This document shows positions 8,630 through 16,182 of a stretch of 33,313 nt of DNA, one piece after another. Origin of the DNA: Bacteroidales bacterium (GTDB lineage: Bacteria; Bacteroidota; Bacteroidia; Bacteroidales; UBA12170). The translations under genes were made by a program, and so were the position numbers. Position 1 is the first letter of the stretch. Every line of letters starts with the position of its first letter. The stretch is from the NCBI GenBank assembly GCA_029938465.1, contig JAOZUW010000016.1, positions 1 through 33,313 of the forward strand, in the 5' to 3' direction. The notes under the pieces were generated by a model. It saw only the letters and a list, made by a program, of their open reading frames with translations. It was not told the origin of the DNA and searched no databases.

Positions 8630-8928
8630 GATTCTTGATTTTTGATGGCACAATTTAAGACTTTGTTTTCATTTGTGCAAATGGATGATAAATAAATACA
8701 CTTTTGTGCTATGAAAATACAAATAGAAATATGTTCGTAAGGGGGTTGAGATTTTATTTATTGCATAGCGTTTTTTTTAATTAGGATTTATACTTTTATC
8801 ATCAATCTTATCATATAATAAGTGAAAACCAATTTTGTTTGTTGTAAGAAAATAATTTATTTGACCTCACATATATTTGCTAATAACATATAAATCAGTA
8901 TGCTATTACATTATTTTGCAAATATCAA

Positions 8929-8948
8929 AATACCAATAAGTTGGTATT
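8929..8948. promoter_or_regulatory. operator-like inverted repeat over the -33 element
   Basis: AATACCAA and TTGGTATT are perfect 8-bp arms around TAAG. The right arm's TT forms the first two bases of the -33 TTG at 8947-8949 of the promoter below, so a protein bound here would block or recruit RNA polymerase. A tract of T follows (8951-8957), so a terminator-like hairpin is the alternative reading, but no upstream plus-strand gene needs one. Confidence 0.5.
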
Positions 8949-8977
8949 GTCTTTTTTATAGTCTAGTTGTATTTTTG
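8947..8977 (+). promoter_or_regulatory. promoter of the ferredoxin/solute-binding fusion gene
   Basis: TTG at 8947-8949, a 20-base spacer and TATTTTTG at 8970-8977 fit the Bacteroidota consensus. Transcription would start near 8984, leaving a leader of about 145 bases before the ATG at 9130. Confidence 0.65.
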
Positions 8978-9129
8978 TGGTCAAGAGAAGCTAGAAAAAT
9001 GAATCAATCAGAACTATAGTCTTGATGCATATTTGGAATGATTATGTTTTGTGAAACTATTGAATAGTCAAACAAACTATAATCCATAAAATCAAGAAAG
9101 TTTTAGATTGAAATAAAAATAAAAAGTAA

Positions 9130-11028
9130 ATGAAGAAGTATAAAGTTTCAGAAGAATGTATAGGTTGTAGAGCTTGTGTTGAAGTAGCCGTAAGTAATTT
9201 TGATATGAATGATCAAAATATGGCTTATCTCAAGTGGCAGCCTAATGATAAAAGAGAAGAGGAGCGTTGTGAAGAGGCCCTTGAAATATGTCCGGTTAAT
9301 GCCATTTTTGTAGAGGAGAAAGAAATAGATAAAATAGTACCTATTTTGGCCAGTTCCAATATAAAAGCAACGCTTGATAAATATCCAGAGCTTAAAGATG
9401 TGTTGGTTAATTTATCATCGAAGTTTAAAAGAATGCAAAATCCTGCTCTATACAATACTTTGGCGCGTTTTGCTAATTTTAAAGATGCGGCAAAGATTAC
9501 TGGATTATCGGTATGTGAAATATTACATACCATTAATGGTCATTTGGGAGTAGAAGATCAGTTGATTAAAAATATGCCTGAGTGTGTGAAGCAGCAATCT
9601 GGCGAGGATCTAGATAAAAGTGTGATTATCACTTGGGAGGAGAGCTCTGATAGGTATATTTACAATATTAGCAACTTGGAAGAACTTGTAAAGAAGACTT
9701 CAGAGTTGAAGCCGCAGGAAAATATTGTAATCATTTCGGTAGAAAAGCCCAATGAGCTTTTAAAGGTTGTTGATGGGCTTGACTTTGTATATAATTTGGA
9801 GAAAACCAGAGAGTATCGAATATCAATTTTTAATGAAGATAAGGTAAAGGCTGATGTGCCTTGGAAAGATAGGAAAGATAGTTTTGAAGTATTGGAAGTA
9901 AGATCTATGAAGACAGATCCTTTTGATATTATTCTTAAGAAAGCTTACGATATTCCTGAAGACCATGGTTTTATTCTCATTCAGAAATTTGAGCCTGCTC
10001 CAATGATTAGCATGTTAGAGGAAATGGGGTTCGATTATTTAACGGTGCAAAAAGGAATGTTTGAATATTGGGTTTATTTCCATAAAAAGATAAGTGAAGA
10101 GAGTGAAGAAGAAGCCTCATCCGAAAAAGTAGATGCGGTAATTCAGTCTGCTACTCCGGTAGCTTATCCTGTGATAATGCGATTGTTACAATCGAAAAAG
10201 ATAAGAAAAAACATTAACATTAAAGAGTTAAAAGTATGGGAAGAAACAGAGAAGCATTTGGCTTGGATCACTAATGGAAGAGCCGATATTAGTTTTTCTG
10301 CTTTAATCACATCGGCAAAATTACGTAATAGTGATATTAAAATACCTGCTCTTTTTGTTTGGGACAATTTTGTGATGCTTAGTAGAAAAAAAGCTGAAAG
10401 CTTTAAAGATATTCAAGGTCATGAAATTTATACTCCCTTATTTGAAGAAGCACCACCAGCAAAAATTACCAAATATCTGATTCAGGCCAGCGGTCTCAAT
10501 CCCGATGATTTTACTTTTGTTTACGGAAAACCCTTTGGTCGTCCTGAAGAAATATATCAGGATTTTGTGAGTGGAAAAGCTGATACTGTGATTCTTCGCG
10601 AGCCGGAAGCCAGTTATGCTATTAAAGTGATGCAAGACCGCAAAGAAGATATTTCGGTGATTTCCTATAATAAAATATGGAATGAGATCAATCCAGGTTT
10701 TGGAAGTTTTCCTAATGCAGGATTGGTTTTAAAAGGTGAATTTGCTCGTAAAAACCCTGAGCTAACAAAAGTATTTCTTGAGGAACTAAAATCAGCTATT
10801 AATTGGGTAAATGACAATAGAATGCAATCTGCTAAATTATCTTATGATATGATGCGGCAACCGGTAGATAGAATTGAGCTGTTTTTGGATCGTGTGAATT
10901 TTGAATATGTAGAAGGAGAGCCCTTGGTGGAAAGTGTAAAGCAGTATTTTGATATTCTAAACGCACAAGGAATAGTGGATATGAAAATTGATGATGATTT
11001 TTTAGATATTTTTAGAATGGATAAATAA
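9130..11028 (+). CDS. ferredoxin-DUF1858-DUF2249-solute-binding (NMT1-like) fusion protein
   Basis: A 632-residue cytosolic multidomain protein with no signal peptide. Residues 1-62 are a single-cluster [4Fe-4S] ferredoxin: CIGCRAC gives Cys10, 13 and 16, and the CP motif gives Cys54; Cys47 is extra. About 66-140 fits DUF1858 (YPEL, MQNP, AAKITGLSV), the domain found with ScdA/RIC and hybrid-cluster proteins. About 180-240 looks like a degenerate DUF2249 and 252-320 a clearer one (EVRSMKTDPFDII, EPAPMISMLEEMG). From 335 to the end the pattern is that of an NMT1/SsuA-type periplasmic binding protein (GRADISFSALITS, ILREPEASYA, FARKNPELTKVFLEEL). I infer a redox or nitrosative-stress-linked ligand sensor, or a delivery protein. 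It is a single-gene unit: promoter upstream, terminator downstream. Domain calls are by eye; function is unknown. Confidence 0.78.
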   Translation: MKKYKVSEECIGCRACVEVAVSNFDMNDQNMAYLKWQPNDKREEERCEEALEICPVNAIFVEEKEIDKIVPILASSNIKATLDKYPELKDVLVNLSSKFKRMQNPALYNTLARFANFKDAAKITGLSVCEILHTINGHLGVEDQLIKNMPECVKQQSGEDLDKSVIITWEESSDRYIYNISNLEELVKKTSELKPQENIVIISVEKPNELLKVVDGLDFVYNLEKTREYRISIFNEDKVKADVPWKDRKDSFEVLEVRSMKTDPFDIILKKAYDIPEDHGFILIQKFEPAPMISMLEEMGFDYLTVQKGMFEYWVYFHKKISEESEEEASSEKVDAVIQSATPVAYPVIMRLLQSKKIRKNINIKELKVWEETEKHLAWITNGRADISFSALITSAKLRNSDIKIPALFVWDNFVMLSRKKAESFKDIQGHEIYTPLFEEAPPAKITKYLIQASGLNPDDFTFVYGKPFGRPEEIYQDFVSGKADTVILREPEASYAIKVMQDRKEDISVISYNKIWNEINPGFGSFPNAGLVLKGEFARKNPELTKVFLEELKSAINWVNDNRMQSAKLSYDMMRQPVDRIELFLDRVNFEYVEGEPLVESVKQYFDILNAQGIVDMKIDDDFLDIFRMDK

Positions 11029-11050
11029 TATCAACTTGAGTATAGATGAT

Positions 11051-11092
11051 AAGCCTGTTAAATCTTTATGATTTGATGGGCTTTGTTATTTT
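11051..11092 (+). terminator. terminator after the ferredoxin fusion gene
   Basis: AAGCCTGTTAAATC pairs with GATTTGATGGGCTT (14 bp including G-T pairs) around a short loop, ending at 11083 and followed by TTGTTATTTTA. It begins 22 bases after the stop. Confidence 0.75.
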
Positions 11093-11159
11093 ATATCAAA
11101 CATAGATTATTAAGAGGACTGGGAAAGAACAAGTAGGGATTCAAAACCCATATAAACAA

Positions 11160-11188
11160 AAAAGTCAACCCGATATGGATTGACTTTT
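11160..11188 (-). terminator. terminator of the tRNA-Val transcript
   Basis: Read on the minus strand, AAAAGTCAATCC pairs with the GGTTGACTTTT arm around ATATC and runs into a T tract immediately downstream of the tRNA 3' end. Confidence 0.8.
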
Positions 11189-11189
11189 G

Positions 11190-11264
11190 TGGGCGATGAG
11201 GGATTCGAACCCCCGACCCTCTCGGTGTAAACGAGATGCTCTGAACCAACTGAGCTAATCGCCC
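11190..11264 (-). tRNA. tRNA-Val, anticodon UAC
   Basis: Cloverleaf readable on the minus strand. The acceptor arm GGGCGAT pairs with ATCGCCC plus discriminator A. The D arm contains TAGCTCAGTTGGT, the anticodon stem CTCG/CGAG encloses TTTACAC (anticodon TAC), and the T arm contains GGTTCGAATCC. Seventy-five bases including the discriminator; CCA is not encoded, since CAA follows. The UAC anticodon reads GUA/GUG and probably other Val codons after U34 modification. Confidence 0.97.
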
Positions 11265-11311
11265 AAAATGTTTTTGAACTTTGCTAAGATATTTTTCATC
11301 CTTAGCGGTTG

Positions 11312-11341
11312 CAAATATATAGATTTTTCTAGAGCTGCAAA
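11312..11341 (-). promoter_or_regulatory. promoter of tRNA-Val
   Basis: On the minus strand, TTTG (11338-11341), an 18-base spacer and TATATTTG (11312-11319) match the Bacteroidota consensus. Transcription would start near 11305, about 40 bases before the mature 5' end. The leader includes GCTAAG/CTTAGC arms (11283-11306) that can form a hairpin. Confidence 0.65.
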
Positions 11342-11365
11342 CCTTTTTTTTTGTTTTTTTGAATA

Positions 11366-12202
11366 TTATTTTTTTCCTAGGCGTATTCCATTCTCTTCCA
11401 GTGTGATATAACGTTGTTTGTAGAGGCTGCCAATGGCTTTTTTAAAGGTTTTTTTACTCATCTGTAAAAGCTTGGTAATCTCTTCAGGATTGCTTTTGTC
11501 ATGCAAGGCTAAGAACCCTTCATTTTCTTTTAAAACATCTAACACTTTTGCTGAGGAAGGTTCAATATTTTCAATTCCTTGAGCTTGCAAGCTTAAATCA
11601 ATTTTTTCATCCTCACGGATTAGTTTTACCCAAGCAGTCATCTTTTGTCCTACTGTGATAGGTTGAAATACCTCATTTCGATAGATTAAACCTAGATGAG
11701 CATCATCAATAATAGCTTTAAAACCAATATCGGTTTCCTGAATAATTATAATATCTACTTCTTCACCTTCTGAAACTGTGATATGATCAGATACTAAATA
11801 CCTGTTAAGTCGTGCCGAAGCAAATAATCGATCAGTTTTTTCGTCGAGAACCAAGCGTACCACATAAGATTCATCTTCTTGCATTTTGTTGTGCTGCTCA
11901 CTGTAAGGCACCATCAAATCTTTATCTAAACCCCAATCGAGGAATGCGCCATATTTATTTACCTGTTTCACTTTAAGTAAAGCAAATTCATTGAGTTTAA
12001 TAAGTGGAACCTGCGTTGTGGCAGTTATTCTGTCTTCTGAATCTTTAAAGATAAAAACCTTAATCCTATCATTTTCTGCAAACTCCTCGGGTGTGAACTT
12101 ATTAGGTAAAAGAACTTCGTTGCCTTCTTCATCTTCCAAAAACCAACCGAAATCTGTTAGCCTAATAGCTATAAGCTCATTCACCTCTCCTAATTGAATC
12201 AT
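11366..12202 (-). CDS. cvfB: S1-domain RNA-binding protein, CvfB family
   Basis: 278 residues in the CvfB (YitL-like) family: tandem S1-type RNA-binding beta-barrels followed by a C-terminal winged helix. The first half has the LTDFGWFLED and VKQVNKYGAFLDWGLDKDLMVP segments typical of S1 folds. A third barrel lies at about 140-205, and the winged helix at about 220-275 (MSKKTFKKAIGSLYKQRYITL). In Staphylococcus CvfB affects virulence-gene expression; in Bacteroidota its role is not established. It has its own near-leaderless -7 element and unusual tandem repeats just upstream. Confidence 0.9.
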   Translation of the reverse strand: MIQLGEVNELIAIRLTDFGWFLEDEEGNEVLLPNKFTPEEFAENDRIKVFIFKDSEDRITATTQVPLIKLNEFALLKVKQVNKYGAFLDWGLDKDLMVPYSEQHNKMQEDESYVVRLVLDEKTDRLFASARLNRYLVSDHITVSEGEEVDIIIIQETDIGFKAIIDDAHLGLIYRNEVFQPITVGQKMTAWVKLIREDEKIDLSLQAQGIENIEPSSAKVLDVLKENEGFLALHDKSNPEEITKLLQMSKKTFKKAIGSLYKQRYITLEENGIRLGKK

Positions 12203-12216
12203 AATATTTTTTTTTG

Positions 12217-12224
12217 CAAAAGTA
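12217..12224 (-). promoter_or_regulatory. -7 element of cvfB
   Basis: TACTTTTG on the minus strand lies 14 bases before the ATG at 12202, so the 5' leader would be only about 8 bases. No TTG is found at the -33 position; the 18-bp tandem repeats begin there instead. Confidence 0.55.
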
Positions 12225-12234
12225 GGTTAAAAAT

Positions 12235-12288
12235 AAGTACTTGGGGTAATTAAAGTACTTAGAGTAATTAAAGTACTTGGAGTACTTA
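12235..12288. repeat. three tandem 18-bp repeats upstream of cvfB
   Basis: Units 12235-12252, 12253-12270 and 12271-12288 share AAGTACTTrGrGTAATTA; the third is diverged at its end, and a further AGTACTTAGAG-like piece continues to about 12292. The core AAGTACTT is palindromic. The array fills the space between comB and cvfB and abuts the cvfB -7 element. It could be an operator array or simple slippage-derived DNA. Confidence 0.8.
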
Positions 12289-12309
12289 GAGTTATTGAGT
12301 ATGCTGTGT

Positions 12310-13023
12310 TTAAAGAATAAACTTTCCATTTATAAATTGAGGAACCTCCATAATAATATCAGTTGAGAGACAATATTCTACATCATTTTGAAAGCCTCTA
12401 TCCTTAAGTATATTCACATGGTAACAATCTTTTAATGATTCTTTTAATGTTGTTTCGTTTGGAATAGCCAAGGCGCAAATTAAGGAGTTATCGCAAAGCT
12501 CAACGGGTAAGTATTTTTTTATTCTATTAATTAAAAGACCTGCTGCCAGAGCATCATCTAAACTAAATTGTCCATTGGTGCCGGAACAAATGATTACAAA
12601 ATCCTGTTGGAGTTTTAAAAGATGATTTATCACTGCTGCCATATTTACAAAAGCCGCTGCAATGATACTTTTAGCATTTTGAGCAACTCTTACTGCTTGT
12701 GTGCCATTAGAAGTACTCATTAAAAGGCTTTTACCTTTTACTTTTTCTGAAGTCATTTCCAGGGGAGAATTGCCAAAATCAAAGCCATTTATCTTTAGGG
12801 CATTTCTTTCACCTGCAAGTAGTAATTCTGTATTGTTTTCTTTTAGTTTGAAGGCCTCTTCAAAATCAGCAATGGTTTGAATATCTTTAGCTCCATTTGC
12901 CAATGCTGTTACTATCACAGTTGTGGCTCGTAGTACATCAATAATTACTACGTTTTTCCCCAAAAGCTGTTTAGAATCTACATCATTATGCCGAAAGAAA
13001 GTCTTTATTTTTATTTTGTCCAT
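12310..13023 (-). CDS. comB: 2-phosphosulfolactate phosphatase family protein
   Basis: ComB-family Mg-dependent phosphatase, 237 residues. In methanogens it removes phosphate from 2-phosphosulfolactate on the way to coenzyme M. Recognisable segments are VVIIDVLRATTVIVTAL near the N-terminus, LLAGERNALKINGFDFGNSP, the STSNGTQAV motif, and the ICSGTNGQFSLDDALAAG loop. It is the last gene of the envelope operon, starting 2 bases after the Wzi-like gene stops, so translation is probably coupled. Bacteroidota do not make coenzyme M, so the substrate here is uncertain. Confidence 0.88.
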   Translation of the reverse strand: MDKIKIKTFFRHNDVDSKQLLGKNVVIIDVLRATTVIVTALANGAKDIQTIADFEEAFKLKENNTELLLAGERNALKINGFDFGNSPLEMTSEKVKGKSLLMSTSNGTQAVRVAQNAKSIIAAAFVNMAAVINHLLKLQQDFVIICSGTNGQFSLDDALAAGLLINRIKKYLPVELCDNSLICALAIPNETTLKESLKDCYHVNILKDRGFQNDVEYCLSTDIIMEVPQFINGKFIL

Positions 13024-13025
13024 TA

Positions 13026-14693
13026 TTAAAAGCCAATATTAAAACCACCAGATAAAGTCATTTGATCTCCTCTGTAAAATGCTGGAGTCCATTTTTTTAC
13101 CAGTTCTTCATCACCAATAATATCGCTCCAAGTAGCTGTAGCATAAACATATACATTATTAACAATTTCGTAGCGGGCATTAAATGCATAAGTTGTATTT
13201 TTCCAAGCTACTGTCTCCATAAAGGGTGTAGCTACAATATCAGCTCCATCATCATATTTTTCGTCAGGACCATGGCGAGCTACAAAGGCTTCTGCTTTTA
13301 AGTGTAAACCACGTATAGGTTTATAGCTGATACTAAAATAGATTTCATCCGAATTATCGCGTAAATAGTGCCCCATATTATACTTATTTGATTCATAAGT
13401 AGTAGTGGAGATAGGATGTTGAAATGTCCCAGGTAGGGTGCGAGTATATTCAAATGTAATGCTGTAATTATTAACTAAGAAATTACTCACCTGAAAACCA
13501 CCTTTCCAGCTCCAGAAATTGTGTACGGAATCTACTCCAATTCTAGAAAATTTTATTTCATCGGAGAAAAGAGAACCATAAAGGTGTAAATGTTTGATCA
13601 AACGAATAGAGATATCGGTAAATAGCTGGGAATTTTGTCCGGCTTGCCCATAACTATCTGTTGCATTTAAAGTATGATCAACCGATTTGTAAACAAATAT
13701 GGGTATCCAATATGCAGCATGATCAACATCGCTATATACAATGCTATTTCCTATAGAAAAATTCAATCCTTTAATGGGTTTTATGGTAAACATATTGGCT
13801 GAAATCCATTTAGGGCGAAAAACTGCCCGATAGCGAGGATCCGAAGTGCTACCATCCCAGTAACTTCTCGCGCTGTCTACCACTTCACTTACCAACCAGC
13901 CATGGATATAATCAAATTCCAGCCAAAAAGCTGGTTTTAGCTTTATACTAATCTGTGCAAATGAAGGCTGTTTCCCAGAAAAAATAGTGGCACCATGATT
14001 GTTTGTGCCCCATTCAACATGGTCCTTTATTAATCCTATTTCTCCCCAATTCCAAGCAAATGTAACGCCTCCTCGCATTTCGCTCCAATCTACACCACCT
14101 TTTTCGCTATTTTTAAAATTCCCACCGGGAATAGGAGTTAAATAGTCTGTTTTGTTAAAAGCTTGAGAATAATGATTATCACGTAAGCTGGCATATATAC
14201 CCACATGTTTTCCAATATAAGCATAGCCTTGTAATCCACCATAGCTATATGATTCGGTACCATTATCGTTTTTGAACATAGAATAGCCATAAATAGGCTG
14301 AGCTTGAAAGCTAAATAGTTTATCCTGATAAAAGCCTCCAAGTGGATTGATATCTATACCAAAGCCTTTGGTATTTTTAAGGAAATTAATTTTAGGATTG
14401 AGTTGTAAATGATCGTTTATTTCCAATGAAAAGCCTTTGAGATAGAAATCGAGCTCTTTGCTTTGGCGTTTTGACATTTCTGATTGATATATTTTTGATT
14501 GTAGGAGTTTGTCGGCAATGAAACTTCTACTATAAGGCTTGATTGCTCCATTGAGTTCAATCCATCTTTCATTGGCCAGTTCATCAAGAAAAGTATAAAT
14601 ATTTTCGTTTGTGATATGTTCATAAACGACCTGAGCATTTGATTGAAAAGCAAGTAATACTATAAAAAATATATAAAGTATATGTTTTTTCAT
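13026..14693 (-). CDS. Wzi-like capsule-assembly outer-membrane barrel protein
   Basis: 555 residues from MKKHILYIFF, with a signal peptide ending near QSNAQ and then a long run of amphipathic beta-strands rich in Tyr/Trp/Phe, ending in LSGGFNIGF (terminal Phe). The pattern fits the capsule-assembly Wzi family widely seen in Bacteroidota polysaccharide loci: an N-terminal helical segment (ANERWIELNGAIKPYSR, SRSFIADKLLQ) and then the barrel with VEWGTNNHGATIFSG. ATG at 14693 gives the clean signal peptide; an upstream in-frame start at 14711 would overlap the FemAB-like gene and prefix a polar stretch. It probably holds or organises exported polysaccharide at the cell surface. Confidence 0.78.
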   Translation of the reverse strand: MKKHILYIFFIVLLAFQSNAQVVYEHITNENIYTFLDELANERWIELNGAIKPYSRSFIADKLLQSKIYQSEMSKRQSKELDFYLKGFSLEINDHLQLNPKINFLKNTKGFGIDINPLGGFYQDKLFSFQAQPIYGYSMFKNDNGTESYSYGGLQGYAYIGKHVGIYASLRDNHYSQAFNKTDYLTPIPGGNFKNSEKGGVDWSEMRGGVTFAWNWGEIGLIKDHVEWGTNNHGATIFSGKQPSFAQISIKLKPAFWLEFDYIHGWLVSEVVDSARSYWDGSTSDPRYRAVFRPKWISANMFTIKPIKGLNFSIGNSIVYSDVDHAAYWIPIFVYKSVDHTLNATDSYGQAGQNSQLFTDISIRLIKHLHLYGSLFSDEIKFSRIGVDSVHNFWSWKGGFQVSNFLVNNYSITFEYTRTLPGTFQHPISTTTYESNKYNMGHYLRDNSDEIYFSISYKPIRGLHLKAEAFVARHGPDEKYDDGADIVATPFMETVAWKNTTYAFNARYEIVNNVYVYATATWSDIIGDEELVKKWTPAFYRGDQMTLSGGFNIGF

Positions 14694-14697
14694 GCTA

Positions 14698-15705
14698 TTA
14701 TTTTTTCGCAAAAAGTTTTAAAAATATTTTTATGGCATAATGAAGTATCAAAGAATGGGTGTTGGTGAAACGTCCATAATTTAATAACCGACCACCAAAT
14801 TTGCTTTTGAATTCTCGTACGCCATAACTTTGTGAAGGTACACCAGCGCCCATAAAGTCAAAGGTTGTATAATGATGATCCATAGCATATTTTATTCCAG
14901 CCCATGTGGCCAAAACTGAAGGATATAATTGTTTGTATTCTTTGTCTAGTCCTGCTACATACCATTCGTAAACCATTTTTTGTTGGGAGAATGGAAGCAT
15001 AATTCCGCCAATAATTTTTTCTTGATACTGAATAAGTAAATACCTTCCAGCATTTTCAGTAACAATAATTTCTTGAAATTGCTCAAAGAATGACCAGTCG
15101 GGTAGTGGTTTATTGATACGTACACGGTATAAATGATTAAGGATATCGTAAAATTCGCGTATTTGACTCATTTTAGGGTGTTCAATAATACGGGCTCCAT
15201 TTTTTAATGATTTCCTTATCTGCCGTTTTTTACTTTCTGAAAAAGCATCCATAACATCTCTGTTGGCTATAGGGATATGGTAATTCAAATGAGCTTCGTA
15301 TTTAAAACCATTTTTTAAAAATACATCTATTTGATGTGACCAAGAGTGTAGATTTCTAATCTCAGAATAAATAGCTTTATGTTTAATGAAATCTTGATAT
15401 GTTTTTAATAAGCCATCAAGAATTTTTTCACCTTTTGCAGGAATTAAGGGCCCTCCAATAATTAAGGATCTTTTAAAAAGATTCTCTGGAAAGTATTTCC
15501 CTTTTTTTTGTATTACAAACAAAAAACCACCAACTATTTTTGTGTTCTTATCACGAGCGATGCAATAATAGGCTTGAAATTCGTTGGTTTTTTCATAGAA
15601 ATCATAAAACAGGCTGCTTTGAAAAGAATTAGCTCTGGAATGTGTTTTCACAAAATCATCCCAAGGTTTTCCTGTATTTCTTTTTTCTATGTTATATTTA
15701 ATCAT
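14698..15705 (-). CDS. FemAB/GNAT-type peptidoglycan bridge or exopolysaccharide acyltransferase
   Basis: 335 residues of the FemAB-like double-GNAT superfamily. Supporting segments are AFSESKKRQIRKSLKNG, the conserved positive motif between the two halves, GRYLLIQYQEKIIGGIMLPF (core GNAT strands of the second half), and FDFMGAGVPSQSYGVREFKSKFGG near the end. Similar proteins occur in exopolysaccharide loci, where their exact acceptor is unknown; true Fem proteins add amino acids to the peptidoglycan bridge. It ends 4 bases before the Wzi-like start and begins 78 bases after vanZ with no visible promoter between. Confidence 0.82.
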   Translation of the reverse strand: MIKYNIEKRNTGKPWDDFVKTHSRANSFQSSLFYDFYEKTNEFQAYYCIARDKNTKIVGGFLFVIQKKGKYFPENLFKRSLIIGGPLIPAKGEKILDGLLKTYQDFIKHKAIYSEIRNLHSWSHQIDVFLKNGFKYEAHLNYHIPIANRDVMDAFSESKKRQIRKSLKNGARIIEHPKMSQIREFYDILNHLYRVRINKPLPDWSFFEQFQEIIVTENAGRYLLIQYQEKIIGGIMLPFSQQKMVYEWYVAGLDKEYKQLYPSVLATWAGIKYAMDHHYTTFDFMGAGVPSQSYGVREFKSKFGGRLLNYGRFTNTHSLILHYAIKIFLKLFAKK

Positions 15706-15783
15706 AAATTCTATTCAGTATAAAATTGTATGCGATATTTATATAATGATTTTTTATTCATTTTAAATTCGTGATGAAGATAA

Positions 15784-16179
15784 TCATTTTTTATAAACCC
15801 ATCGTAAAAAGTAGGGGCCAATAACAAAAGCACTCAATAAGCCTAAAACGTTATATATCATATCCAGAGGATTAAAACTTCTTCCAACAATCCATAATTG
15901 ATGCATCTCATCCATTGCAGCAAATAATATGCAAAATAATATAGGCCAAATAAAGTCTTTACTGCTAAAAACCCCATCTTTAGCTTTCCATACTATGAAA
16001 ATCCCACCCCAGATTGCAAATATCCCAAAATGTTCTAAATAGTCTAAGCGAAAAAGATCACCCCAAATATTTATTTCTTGATTAGGGATATTGGGTAGCG
16101 AAGATAAGACAACAATAAGCAATCCCCACAGCCAAAAAAGCCAACCAAATAGTTTTTTTTGTTTAAAAATCTTCCGCAT
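15784..16179 (-). CDS. VanZ-family membrane protein
   Basis: 131 residues with four hydrophobic helices (about 12-28, 47-64, 76-90, 107-126). The VanZ family pattern includes LSSLPNIP after helix 1, DYLEHFGIFAIWG at helix 2, and AAMDEMHQLWIVGRSFNPLDMIYNVLG between helices 3 and 4. VanZ proteins are associated with glycopeptide resistance loci and polysaccharide clusters, without a defined activity. It starts 3 bases after the sugar transferase gene ends, supporting an operon. Confidence 0.9.
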   Translation of the reverse strand: MRKIFKQKKLFGWLFWLWGLLIVVLSSLPNIPNQEINIWGDLFRLDYLEHFGIFAIWGGIFIVWKAKDGVFSSKDFIWPILFCILFAAMDEMHQLWIVGRSFNPLDMIYNVLGLLSAFVIGPYFLRWVYKK

Positions 16180-16182
16180 TAT

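Larger units (their letters stand above)
8654..9129. other. 476-base non-coding stretch between divergent genes
   Basis: No supportable ORF. It holds the leader of the mazG-like gene on the minus strand and, toward the right, an inverted repeat (8929-8948), a promoter (8947-8977) and a leader of about 145 bases for the ferredoxin fusion gene. A 9-codon ATG frame at 8711-8740 follows a near-consensus CACTTTTG, but is too short to call. Confidence 0.6.

Noticed and set aside
8711-8740. Nine-codon ATG frame behind a near-consensus -7 sequence (CACTTTTG).
   Set aside because: Too short, first two promoter bases not matched, and no sign of a leader-peptide or attenuator arrangement.
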